Shown here piece after piece: positions 25,447 to 37,300 of a stretch of DNA of 60,576 nt (position 1 is its first letter; every line of letters starts with the position of its first letter). The translations under genes were made by a program, and so were the position numbers. The notes beneath the pieces are model-generated. The model had not been told where the DNA came from and searched no databases. It saw only the letters and a program-made list of their open reading frames with translations. Source of the stretch: Setaria digitata (Eukaryota; Nematoda; Chromadorea; Rhabditida; Setariidae); contig RCAB01000397.1 in assembly GCA_003640385.1 (NCBI GenBank), positions 1 to 60,576 of the forward strand, read 5' to 3'.

Positions 25447-28080
25447 AAAGATGCAAAAGTACCATTGATATTAACTGAACGATAAACAAAAAAGCTATAA
25501 AGTAAGCATCCGGAAAGCACTAAAATACATGCAATGAACCATTCTTTATTTCTATTCCTAAATAATTCTAAATATGTCCCCTCCGAACTCTCTCTTCTCA
25601 TCTATTCATACCCTTACTCCTGTCAGGATGAAAATATGAATAACGAAAAATTCCATCAATCCGATTTCAATGAAAGTTTATTCCCATGCCATTTTCATAA
25701 TCACCCAAACCGCAGTGTTCTAAATACATCATTATATCACAGAGAGATTCTTACAACAGTTTAGCAAACCGTTTTCAAACCGTAGGTTTAAAAACGATTT
25801 GCGTAAAAACGTTATATTACAATGATGTGGTTTTGTGCTACTCTGTCTGAGTCTCAAGGAAACTTAGTATCCTTTCTGTTAATGCAGAAGATTCCGTCCG
25901 CATCGGCGCTTCACTGGAGTCGGAGGTCGGTGTGACGTGAAAATTGGCAGAAAGCGTGGCGTGGAGATGACCGGCGTAACGTAAGGATAGATGAGCAGCG
26001 TAACATGAGAATGAAACTACTGGCGCAAAGCATGATAATGGATGAACAGTTCGGATGAAAATGGTTAGGCATAATGTGAAAATGACAGTAAGGTTGAGGA
26101 GCCAAAACCACCGATGGTTATTTTCCAGTAGGAAAAGAAGAATTAGAAAGAAATTGGGAGTTTTCCCGAGGTTTTTTTGCTCTCGCGAATATCTCTCACT
26201 TTTACGTGATAACTTTTGAGAATTCCCTCCTAAATAACGGAGGAAATTTGCTTAAGTGAGATTGATTACCGTTAGCACTACCATAGTTTTCATAGACGCT
26301 TTGTTAATATTTTTGTTCATTCATTTCAGAAGAGAGAAAGCTTACTTTATAGAAGAAAAATGAAGAAAGCTAAAGTGATGCTGCCGCAGTTGTTGAAATA
26401 TCTCTAGCTCGGATCTTCTGCTGAGATTTCGATTCTTCCTAATTTCTTTTAATTAACACATTGTTCATAAGTTATATTTTCGTAATTGCAAGATGTCCAG
26501 ATCTCTAAGAAATAGCAATTTAGATTGGCTCTTAGATTAAGATGATCAATCTTACGATTAGTAAGAATCAAGCAGCTACCGAAGAAAAAATGAGTACTTT
26601 AGTTTTAATTTATTAGTTTCCTGTCTGAAATTTGATATTCCTGGCTAGTTATGATTCAGTGCAGTATTTTCTGTTGTTAAGTCAAATTATCTATTATTTT
26701 ATATTAGTTATCTATAAATTTCAATGGAATACTTTGCTCCTTAAAAAAAAAAAAAAAAAAAAATAAAAGTACTCTCAATTATACGAAAGAAAATGGCAAT
26801 ATATTATTTGAATTACTTGAGCCTTTGATTCTATGTTAATTTCAAATTTAAATAATAAAATTTAAAAGTTATTTTGGATCTCTTCTATATCCTTTATTTT
26901 TTCTATCTTTCCTCCTTTTTCTCTATAATATCTCGTACTTGAAAGAAAAAAAAAAAGAAAAAATGAAAGAAGGAAAAAACTAAAAGCTAGAAGGTGTGCT
27001 GCTATTTTTCTATTTTTATATTATTTTTTTTCTATTTTTTTTTTTTTTTTTATTCCAATGTCTTAAAACATTATAAACTAAACCTGATTAAGTCTATCAT
27101 CAATAAGAAAGTATATTCTTGAAAAAAAAAAAAAAGAAAAAAATGTTGTATAATCGTACTTTGATAATTTTTCATTAATATTAAGGAATATATATTAAAT
27201 TTTAAATTTAGCATTTTTCCTTGCAGATAATTTTTCAAATCTTTTCTTCATTCATCTGTTCATTTTCGTAATTGTTCCCTATCAGCGCGTTATCTCATCA
27301 ATGTATATTATCCCTAATTGAAATTTCCATAACTTTCCTCTTTTCTAAAAAATTGTTTCAAATTTTCAAAATGTTTTACTTAATTTTATCGCGATCTTTT
27401 CGTTATCTACTGAGGAGCTCTCAGCCAGTGCGTTACGTCAAAATTTCTTTTTCTTTCTTGCAAAGAATTTGATGGAATATTGATTGGGTGATTGAATGAG
27501 TGATATTACTGATAATGATAATGATATTAGTTGATGTTAAAACGAATGATATAATTCAGCTAGTATGTTACATCAAAAAACAAAATAACTACCGTCACCT
27601 AAGCCTAATCATCATTGATTACATCGATTTCTTCGTCACATTTTTCATTCTCATTCCTTAAAGATTTCGAAATTATTAATTAATTAATTCTCATTTAATT
27701 ATACAAAATGCAATCTGAGAAATGCCACAAGATGTTCACGTTTAAACACACACGTTGTTCAGTTTTACCGGCCAAATATTATTCTAACTATGCAGTTTCA
27801 TTTCCGTTCGATAATCTCACGTTGAAACCAGCGTATAATATGAATTCAGGAAATGGAAATTCAAAAGTGTATGAAAATGTTGGCTATTTTAAATAATATT
27901 CAAATTTAGTGGAAATTTATGATAAACGATATTTGTATTTCCAATTAGTTGCATACAGAATGGCCAGTTGTTTAAGTTGTATTTTTTCACGTGGAATAAC
28001 GTTAATTTAGTGCATTATTGCTAGATTGAAAGGTATACGCCAGAAGAAGTAAGTAGTAAAAGTGAGAGTAAAAGAGCATT
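25442..28080. other. Divergent intergenic region, first part
   Basis: Lies between the BRAP-type gene (-) and the ADP/ATP carrier gene (+). It holds a degenerate tandem repeat (25910-26095), long poly-A/T tracts and two unsupported plus-strand frames: 25534-25764 (MNHSLFLFLNNSKY...) and 27708-27896 (62 codons, MQSEKCHKMFTFKHTRC...). The second has fairly mixed composition and could be a small exon, but no splice site or homology backs it. Confidence 0.4.
25910..26095. repeat. Degenerate tandem repeat, about 25-bp unit
   Basis: Roughly seven diverged units built around gcgtaacgtgagaatggatga-like words follow one another. Unit borders are blurred by point changes and small indels. The stretch is richer in G than its surroundings. 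Confidence 0.6.
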
Positions 28081-28740
28081 TTATAAACGCAGTCACGTCA
28101 CATTACACGTTCGTGTTACATTTCACGTTACACTTCTGCTATTCAGGTGTGTTTCCATTGAAGAAGCGTCAATCATGCCTTGGCTTTGATTTTTTCCAAT
28201 GCTACTTGGGCATTTAGTCTACTTTAATTTCCATTCCTAGCACAATACACTGCAATTTCTTCCTTTTCCCTTCTACACGTACGCTTAGTATTACGTTTTA
28301 TCACATTTTTCCGGACCAGAATAATCTGAATCATTCGTAGATTCTTACTGTCAGCAATGCTATCTTACATAAGGCTCACTCTAATATGATAACAAGCAAT
28401 GACGTAGACCTCACGTCACGTCACAATCATGAACCCACATGTAGTTACGTAACATTATTATGCATATAACATGTTACGTGCAACAGTGCTGTCCTTTGCG
28501 TGCACATTAATGTATCGACCTGCAGCGTTGCACTATGCAAGTGCACATGTGTGGGGCAGTGCGAACGAGGAACGGATAAGTGCACGCGTCTGCGTGCTGC
28601 ATGCAGACAGACATGCATACATCTGTCTGTCTGTCTATGATTCTCTCCTCTGTGGTCCGTTCGGGCAAGAGCAGCAGAGCAGAGAAAGTGAACGTGAACG
28701 GCGGCTCTTCGCTTCTCTCATCTGACCTATTGATATGGTA
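28080..28740. promoter_or_regulatory. ACGT-motif cluster and CpG-rich block upstream of the ADP/ATP carrier
   Basis: 28080-28480 contains about ten ACGT cores, including tcacgtcacgtcac and gttacgtaac, which resemble CRE/bZIP half-sites. It is followed at 28480-28740 by a block with much higher G+C and CpG than its surroundings, ending in a TCTG-type tetranucleotide run (28620-28637) and a purine-rich tract. Frames in this block on both strands look like composition by-products. Inference: promoter or untranslated first exon of the carrier gene, 1.6 kb from its ATG. Confidence 0.35.
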
Positions 28741-30289
28741 TATTGACGTCATTCCTGATTGCATTCGTTAAGTAATTATCTATTCATTAATTAGTTGCTA
28801 CTGTTTTTTCCCTCTCAGGATTTGTTTTGTTTTAATTATTTGATGAAGTAGTGAAAATGCTTCGAAACAAACATGCCAGGAGAGGAAATTTCGGGATTTC
28901 TTTCTGCTGAATATCTAGTGATAATCATTACTGTGATTATCATTGACTTGTCATTATTGATAAGTTAGTGTTTCGCAGTTACAATTCTGACAATTTGTTG
29001 ATTACTATGAGTGGTATAAGCTGACTGATAATGAGATCAATTATTCAGCCTCTTATCATTCTTGTTCATGATACTAATAGTTATTATAGCTGGAAACATG
29101 CCTCATAAGATAAAACGACGATTCCAGTACATATCGCTTCTTTGTGCTTATCCTATTTTCTAAATATAACCGATATACGGTAGCTACAGTCATATATAAC
29201 CTCTAGTATTCTAGGATATAACGATACATATATATATACGGTATAGTGCATATCTTCTATCTACCATTTCATGCTTCATCTTACAAGAAGTCATCTCGTT
29301 TCTGTGAGATTCGGTGATTGATTTCTCTGTGTCCATCCAGCTAGTAACAGAATGTTATCCGTAAATTTAAGAAATTTCTAGAATACTTTAAATTCTACAC
29401 TACGTAAGTGCAGTGCACTGAATTTTGCATTGCTGAGTCAGCGTTAAATATGTTAAGGTAAGTTTGCTTTATTTAGCGACTTCTAGCTCATACTACCATT
29501 GTATATGTGGTAAACTATCGGCATCTCATTGATTTCAGGTGATCACTGAAAATGATAGTGAACTGTGTATTTTTTTTTCGGCTGTGAGTTGATCGAAGAA
29601 GAAGTGTTATTCGTTTTCACTCAAGTTACAAAAAAAAAAAATCTTTTTTCATGATGTTAAACTTTTAATGCTTGGTAAGGAAGTGATTTGAACTGCTTTG
29701 ATATTGTTGCCACTTTAGCTAAGGGATTTAACTGTTGAATAGCTTTTAGTAGAGTAGTGAAAATTGAACAGGATTACTTTTGAAACAAAAAAGGAGGAAG
29801 ATTTGGTACCTGTAAACTGATGAACTATGAAAGAAGTGAATTTTGTGAGGTCGAATAATTCCGTCAACGATTCACTTGGTGATAATATTCATCTAATGAA
29901 AGTGTAAAAAAAGTCAAAAGATTTTTCTATTCCCTTTAACTTTATTTGAAATTTTTAAATTTCTTTATTAATAATTTATCGTTAGCATCATTTTCCCATT
30001 CCTTTCGTTCTGTCTTATACTCTATTATCGTATTAACATGTTTTAAAATTTTCCTTAACTTCTCGGCTGCGTCTCTATATTCCGTTCCTTTTTTTTTTTT
30101 TTTTTTTCCGTACTGAAACTGTAAAACTTCACCTAATAACTTTGATTAATCTTATTTGGATGAAAATGCTTTCGAATATATTGGTCTCTATATTCTTTGG
30201 AAACAAGTAATGGATTAAATATCATTTATGTTCGGTAAACGTGTGTTCGTGATCGTGCTCCGTCACTCATCGAATTTTTCTATTTGTTG

Positions 30290-30299
30290 ACAGTTTCAG
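30290..30299 (+). promoter_or_regulatory. Probable trans-splice acceptor of the ADP/ATP carrier gene
   Basis: acagtttcag precedes a 39-base leader and the ATG at 30339. It could also be the 3' splice site of a 5' UTR intron. Confidence 0.5.
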
Positions 30300-30338
30300 G
30301 TCACAGCAAAGAATCCCCAATAATCTTGTAGAACAAAG

Positions 30339-33300
30339 ATGGCAGAAGGTAATCTTTTTTTTTTTTCAAATTTTACATTTTCTCAAATCGATATTTGTTA
30401 AGGCGTGTTCTCAAATTTCATGGGAACATGATAGTCAATTACAATTATTTGTTAGCGAATTTATTTTGTTTCTGAAGTCAGTTTCATGAAAATGAAATCC
30501 ATTTACAGTAAGCCGATGGTCTTCGAGACTGACTGTTGTTGGTTGTTTTACGTATTGTCAAACGACAGATTTTTAGTTGTCCTCAGTTGTTGGTCTGAAG
30601 TAATGTGTAATGGAATCAAAAAGGAATCATTTTAATGATAACGAAAGCATTTCGTTTTGATTTGATGCTAGTCTGTTAATTTGATGAGTGAGTGGTCCCC
30701 AACTTTTTCTTCACCAACATCAACTTAACTGATTTTTCAGCCAGGTTTTCTGTTATCTAATTTCTTTGATTTTCTAAAACCGCCATCCTCTAAATTTCCA
30801 TTTTCACTTACCAAATATTTCTCATAAGTCATTTCCACATCTTCGCCACATAACAAGTGTAGATAGCACACTTATTACTTTGATAAGTTTTCAAGTTTAC
30901 TCAATTATAACGGTTGAAAAAGTAATGAAATCTGTTGAGGTTTACAGCTTTTACAGTAGAGAATTGAGTTATACTATTATCACCTTTTTTTTTTTCATGA
31001 CAGAAGCGAAATTGTTACCCAGGATGAAGATATCAAATTTTCCAGTAAATTTTTCTTTTCAAAAGTAAAATTTTCGAATTCTTCAAAGTCAGGCATTATT
31101 CTAATATTACTGATCAAGCAGGTAGAACAGTCTGAAACGGCGAAAAAAAAAATGCATTTTACAAATTTTTGGAGATGTATTCTGAGCTAAAATCTCACCA
31201 GTAATTGATATTTATGTTGGTTCAATAATTTTCATTTTTTCCTCTTACCTCATATCGGCTTATTATATGGTCAAGATTCTGTTCGATTATACGATGCAAC
31301 ATATCGATTAACAAATATGATAAAGACATAGCCTAGGCACAGTATAGCGTCACAGCACGTAACAGTTGCTTCTTGGCTTATTTTTTTTTTCTCTCTCCAT
31401 CTTTTCAGTCTATTACTTTCACAGACGATTATAGTAATGTTTTGTCATGTCTGAAACTTTTGGCCAGTAATCTGTTTATATATGTGATAGACTTGAATCC
31501 GTTTCAGCTCGAATTTCCTGTTAAATATCACGTCACATTTTGAAAAAGACGTTAAATATTCCTCCATATTCTTGCTATCGTGAAATTATTCAGTGTATTT
31601 TCATTAAATTTAAAAACTTTTAGTTTAACATCATTTTATGGGACAGATTGCAGCTAAATTATTTTTATTCCAGATAAACATGAAGAGAAATCCAAGAAGC
31701 AGGATACACCTGGTAAAGTCAGAAATTCTGATCCGAAGTTTTTCTTTTTGTTGATCAAGTAACTCATAATACAGCTACTTCACTATCGAAAATTGCTTCC
31801 ATTTTTTTTTTTTTTTTTTTTTGTTCCAGGCATACATGACGAGAAGTCGAAAGCGCAGGATGCACTGAGTAAAGTCAAGACTTTTGATCCGAAGAAGTTT
31901 ATCGTTGACTTAGCAACAGGTGGCACTGCCGCAGCAATATCAAAAACTGCAGTCGCTCCTATTGAGCGAGTAAAGATTCTGTTGCAAGTATGAGTTGCAG
32001 TTTTTACAAGCAATCTTTTAGTTATATTTTATTTTCAGTAAAACTTACGTCTCTGATTACTTTGGTCTGAAGTTAAGTAATACATTCGAGACTGCTATTT
32101 CAGGTGAAGTTGCACTACTAATTTATTTCAGGTTCAAGATGCCCAAAAAACAATTGCTGTTGAGAAACGTTACAAGGGTATATTTGATGTACTGATTCGA
32201 GTTCCCCGAGAACAAGGCTTAACTGCTTTGTGGCGGGGTAATCTGGCTAATGTTATCCGATACTTCCCCACACAGGCCCTCAACTTCGCTTTCAAGGATA
32301 CATTCAAAAAAATGTTCATGGGAGGGTAAGAGAGTCCTTTCATGGAATTCTGAGTTAATACGTGAATGATATGACTGACGCCTTCCTCACTTGAATTGGA
32401 TAAAAAAGAAAATTTGCTGCATTTTCTCATCTCTTGTGTCTTGTTCCGTCGTTTATCATTTAGCAAAGGAGTATATTTCAGGGTGGACAAAGAAAAGCAG
32501 TTCTGGAGATTCTTTGCGGGTAATCTCGCATCTGGTGGTGCTGCCGGTGCTGCATCGATGTGCGTTGTATACCCATTGGATTTCGCTCGAACACGACTTG
32601 CTGCTGATATTGGCAAAGGCGAAAGTAGAGAATTCAAAGGTTTGACGGATTGTATTGTGAAAGTTGCGAAATCTGATGGCATAGTTGGGTTATATAGGTA
32701 TGTTTTCATCATAATGATGTTTCAAATTCATGTTCATAAAACTTGAGTCTTCTGCTTCTTTGAGTTTTTTCTAGATGATTTTGTGCTTTTTTTTTTTGGA
32801 TAATCAAAATGTTTCAAGTTCTTTTTTAACAGTTTCCCTGATCTAGTTTAGTCAATTGTCGACGTATAACAAGAGAGAAGAGGTTACAAGGGTTTAAGGT
32901 GATTTAACTCTTCGCACTGTAGCTTCTCTGCAAAGTACCTAATGTCCAGTAATGTACTTAGCAAATGAAATATACTCTTAATGCAGTTGAGCCAAATAAT
33001 TTGATGAACTTTTATTTATAGTACATTATTTTTTGTTAGAGAAAAGACACTTGTTGCCGTTTTTTATATAACTGCTTTTATGAAAAATCAGCTAGTACAA
33101 TGCGGAAGCAACTTTTTGAAAATGTCATTAACTCTCTGTTGAATTTCAGGGGTTTCCTTGTTTCGGTACAAGGAATTATTATTTATCGTGCAGCTTATTT
33201 CGGTATGTTTGATACTGTGAAGACATTGGTAGCTGCCGAGAAGAAACTGAATTTCTTTTTTGCTTGGATGATCGCACAAGTGGTCACTGTTAGCTCCGGC

Positions 33301-33811
33301 ATATTATCATATCCTTGGGATACTGTACGTCGTCGCATGATGATGCAGTCTGGACGTAAAGATATCCTTTACAAGGTATGCTGCAATTTTTCTGAGCATT
33401 TGTATAAGAATTTGCTTGCTTTTTAGAATATATGTTGTGGTTTCAGACCTTTTCATTCTTTTAATTTCGTTAATGTGCGTGAGGTCTTTTCACTTTCTTT
33501 TCGGTGTTTCAAAAGATTTCACAATCAGTTCCATTTCTGATGCATTTTGTTCCGAAACAAAATAGTAACAAGGAACTAATGCTACAAGTGGTTTTGTATA
33601 TCAAGGATTTCATTAGCCGACATAGGATAAGCACTGAATTGAATTTACTATGTACTGAATTTTATTTCAGAATTCATTTGATTGCGCCATGAAAATAATT
33701 AGAAACGAAGGTCCTAAGGCAATGTTCAAAGGCGCTTTGTCAAACGTTTTCCGTGGCACAGGTGGTGCTCTGGTATTAGCAATCTACGATGAGATTCAGA
33801 AGTACCTATAA
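30339..33811 (+). CDS. ant-1: Mitochondrial ADP/ATP carrier (adenine nucleotide translocase)
   Basis: Exons 30339-30348, 31674-31712 (cassette), 31830-31987, 32132-32325, 32482-32697, 33150-33375 and 33671-33811 join in phase to 327 residues, or 314 without the cassette. It exchanges cytosolic ADP for matrix ATP across the inner mitochondrial membrane. Three SLC25 repeats are complete, each with its signature: PIERVK (60-65), PLDFAR (165-170), PWDTVR (261-266). The RRRMMM motif that defines ADP/ATP carriers is intact (266-271). The N-terminus is a short charged extension. Oddity: exon 2 is a diverged copy of the start of exon 3 (74 percent identity over 65 bases), is exactly 39 bases long, and can be included or skipped without changing frame. 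The assignment is secure; use of exon 2 is inference. The gene converges with the UBASH3-like gene 533 bp downstream. Confidence 0.97.
31674..31744 (+). repeat. Duplicated exon copy in the ADP/ATP carrier gene
   Basis: 31674-31738 aligns without gaps to 31830-31894, the start of the next exon (48 of 65 bases identical), and the acceptors are alike (ttattccag, ttgttccag). In the upstream copy a donor (ctg/gtaaag) cuts the exon after 39 bases, so the rest of the copy is intronic if that donor is used. The copy's frame stays open to a TAA at 31759-31761. Confidence 0.8.
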
Positions 33812-34344
33812 TTGGAATTTGATACTGAAAATTTTTTTACTAACACTGATGGAAGTTTTCGGAGAAATATAGGATGCGATCTACCGATAAATAATGGTCA
33901 TTTATTGCTGAAGCGCTACATTTAATTAGTTAAAGGATCTCTTAATTGGACTAGAACGCACATAATACCAAAATATTGATTTTTATGCGAGCATTTCGGC
34001 AATTTATATTTGAAAGGAACGATAATTTAAAGATACGGCTCGGTTGAGTAATTTGCGCAAAGTGTACTTCGATTACGTCTTCCACAAAACTTGCTCAGCA
34101 GTTTGGAGAAGAGTGTTTTAAATTTTCGTGAGGTTTTAATTTCGGAAGGAGTGAAAAATTATCGTTCATGTGTCATTCCATTTATTATAGACCGATGGGG
34201 TTTATAGTAATGTAGTTTAAATAATCCATGGGTGTCTTGAATGTAGGTTTCTTTCGTGCCACAGCTAATTTAGGTTTAAATTTCAAAAAATTAATTTTTG
34301 ACTTAATACGCATAATTGGATAAAATTGATGCGCCTAAAGGGTC
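33812..34344. other. Convergent 3' intergenic gap
   Basis: Holds the 3' UTRs of the carrier gene (+) and the UBASH3-like gene (-). No further gene is seen. Confidence 0.6.
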
Positions 34345-37300
34345 TCAGAAATCTTGAGCTGGTCTAATTAGAAAGTTGACATCAGGTAAATTGAACATGC
34401 TAGGAGTATTACCCTGTAAACCAGGTAACGATGCTGAACTTGGCTTCCATCTTCCACTGCTGTCAATGTCAAAGTGTATCAAGGAAAGTCGAGGAATTCG
34501 TTTTGTTATTGTCAGCTGCTGTAACAATTCATTGAACAGTGACTTGATTTTCAAATAACAAATTTTACTTCTCCCAAAAACTTGAAAAGTTTTACTTAAT
34601 ACATGTCTTCTTTCAAAATTATCACCTGGCATTACCTGTGAGGAGGAGATAAAACAGTACAACCGTTCACTTTGCTGCTTTTCTATCCAAAAAAAAATTT
34701 TTTTTTTTCCTCCTAAACCATTTTACGCTATAGGAGCAGTAAGATACACCCTCACTTGTTTTCTTGTTAATTTTTTGCCATTCCGGATGAATTTTTGAAT
34801 AATGGCATTGATGACACAGTCTTCAGCAATCAGAACGGTGCTTGCTTTACGTGGAAATTTAAGCCTCGAAATAACCTAAATTTGAATTAGCGTTTAGAAA
34901 TTTTCTGAAAATTAAATTTCCAGCACAATACAGCTGACAAATAAAAGAGTTGCAAAGTTACCTTTTCAATTCGATTTTCAAATTCGGCAGCTGTTTCCTT
35001 CCCAATAATATTATTAATAGCTTCCATCGTATATACAGTCTCTTGTTGAAGTTGTGCTACGAAAGCTATAATGTATTTAAAAATGACTGCTAATTTCTTT
35101 TTTTTTTTTTTCTTTAATTTTAAAGAGAAAGAAAATCGAGCGAAGAGTTTTGCTCATTTGTTGTTTATTCTTTACAAATTAACAAATGATTTTTGAAATA
35201 TGAGTGAAGTGAAACAAATGTTTCTGATGTTATAAAATAATTCACTTCGTCAATTTTATGCTTTTTTTTATAAAATAGAGTGGATGTATGCACTTATTTC
35301 TTTGTACAGGACTAATTAAAGGGGAGATTTTTAATTCCCACCTGGACAATTAATTATTCATCAAATGAAAAATAAAGATAAAATCATAGTTTAAAGAAAC
35401 AAAGAAAAAAAAAACATTGTGTTAAACTGGTTATAGTTTTTAACAATTACTGCAGTGAATTAAATCTGTGTTGCATTNGAATGAAACAAAGAAAAAAAAA
35501 AACATTGTGTGAAACTGGTTATAGTTTTTAACAATTACTGCAGTGAATTAAATCTGTGTTGCATTTTGTTGTTTTTTCTTTTTTTTTTTTTTTTTTTTTC
35601 CTTCCATGGTAAAACTAATTAATGCTTAATTTTAATGACTAATACTAAATTTTTAATAAATGATTATTTTCATCATGCTGATTATGAGTGATAATTTTTA
35701 CTTGGTTTTGGCTCATCCGATGAGAAATATCGGACAAGTCCTGGTTCAATTAGCCAATTTATACCAATTTCGGCACCATCTATAAATTCTCGAGCAGTCT
35801 GAATCACTGCCATTTCTGGCCCCGAATAAATTATTGTTGGCAAATTGTTATTAGTCATCGTAAAAGCAAGTTGGGCTGCGAAATGTGCGCTAATATTTGT
35901 TAACGGTGGATCGATCTATTCAAATTAATTTTTAAATTTTAGAAGAAAAAAGCAATTAGAAAATGTATTCGTGTACAAGGAAGTCTAAAATGGCCATTTC
36001 TTGTGCAACGTTCATTTTGTAAATCCAATTAATTAAGCGTTAATCCAGTAGGCTACTGAACAAATTTTTGCTTATCAATCAAATTGTCAGATATTAGTTA
36101 ATTCAAAAGAAAATTTTAATAATATTGCTATTTGCAGTGCCATTTTTTTCTTTTTTCAATAACTAGCTTGTATTTATGTGTTATATGATTACTGATAACC
36201 TGGAAATAATAGAGAACTTTGAATGTTGAATTGAGATTTTATTTTTTTGGTTAGAAAAATTATTGAATAATTTGAAAAGAAAAATCACCAGAAAATCATC
36301 ATTTTTCTCGCGTTCTCGTAAATTGTAAGGCATATTAAGATCAAATGGCCTGAAAGACTTAGTATATAAATTGCTCTTGATCATATTATTCTTCTTTTTT
36401 TCCGTCACTTTATCATCCTATCACTTTATTATCATATGGAGTAATTAGCAACATTTTAACTCTTTTACTGTAACAATTTTATGCACTCGAAATTTCCCAC
36501 GTTTATCATATTAAAATAATGAGTGAGTGAGTTAAATAATTGCTTGATTTTGAAAAGTATATAATGAATAGATAAATTTTAAGAGATTATATTATAGTTG
36601 TATTAGATATTTTCTCTCATTTATATTATTATTCTTATTTTTATGATTATTCAATTAAAGGATGTTAAGGCCATTTCTTCTAAATATCCCTTAAAAATTT
36701 CCGAAAAAAAATCTTGACAATTATCGCTTAAAAATTAAAACTTTGTGATTAATAATCGATAAAATTGGAATATGCAGAATGATTCTTTTTGAAAGTTATC
36801 AATTAAATGGTTAGATTGGACTAATTAAATGAAACAAAAAAAAAAAAGTAGTATCATTTTGCTATATTAAATAATGACATATAAAGATGCGAATCGTTAA
36901 AAGCATTCATTGTCCAGTTCGGAAAAACTTCAGAAACTGTTTCACCTCGTCTCATAAGAATTACTCGAGCATCATCTGTAATTAATTACATTTCATTAAT
37001 TTTAATTTCGCGTTAAGAGTGAGAAGTATCCACCGAAGTGTCATTCAATATTGGAATATTTTTCTGTCTACACTATTTACATTCTCTTATGAAAACTTTA
37101 TTAAATTCATTGAAAATTGATATGACAGGACCCTCATTGAGATGCTTAGCTCGTAAATTATCAATCATGCGTGTTATCAGTTTGTTTGCAAAAATATCAT
37201 AATCATCAATTTCTGCCAAATCACTTCCCTAAAAATGAAACAGCTATTCTTCTCCTGTAGTTATAATTTATCACTTCTTATTACTTTTAACTCTTTAGTT

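Noticed and set aside
25534..25764. Plus-strand 76-codon frame next to the BRAP-type start
   Set aside because: Low-information composition in the 5' flank of a minus-strand gene, with no supporting signals.
27708..27896. Plus-strand 62-codon frame with fairly even composition
   Set aside because: No acceptor, donor, partner exon or recognisable domain. It is mentioned in the intergenic entry but not called a gene.
28471..28771. Three overlapping frames in the CpG-rich block
   Set aside because: Open frames on both strands are expected where stop codons are rare because of higher G+C. None has splice or homology support.
32170..32712. 180-codon minus-strand frame across ADP/ATP carrier exons
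   Set aside because: It is antisense to conserved carrier exons and crosses an intron. It is a shadow of the real gene.
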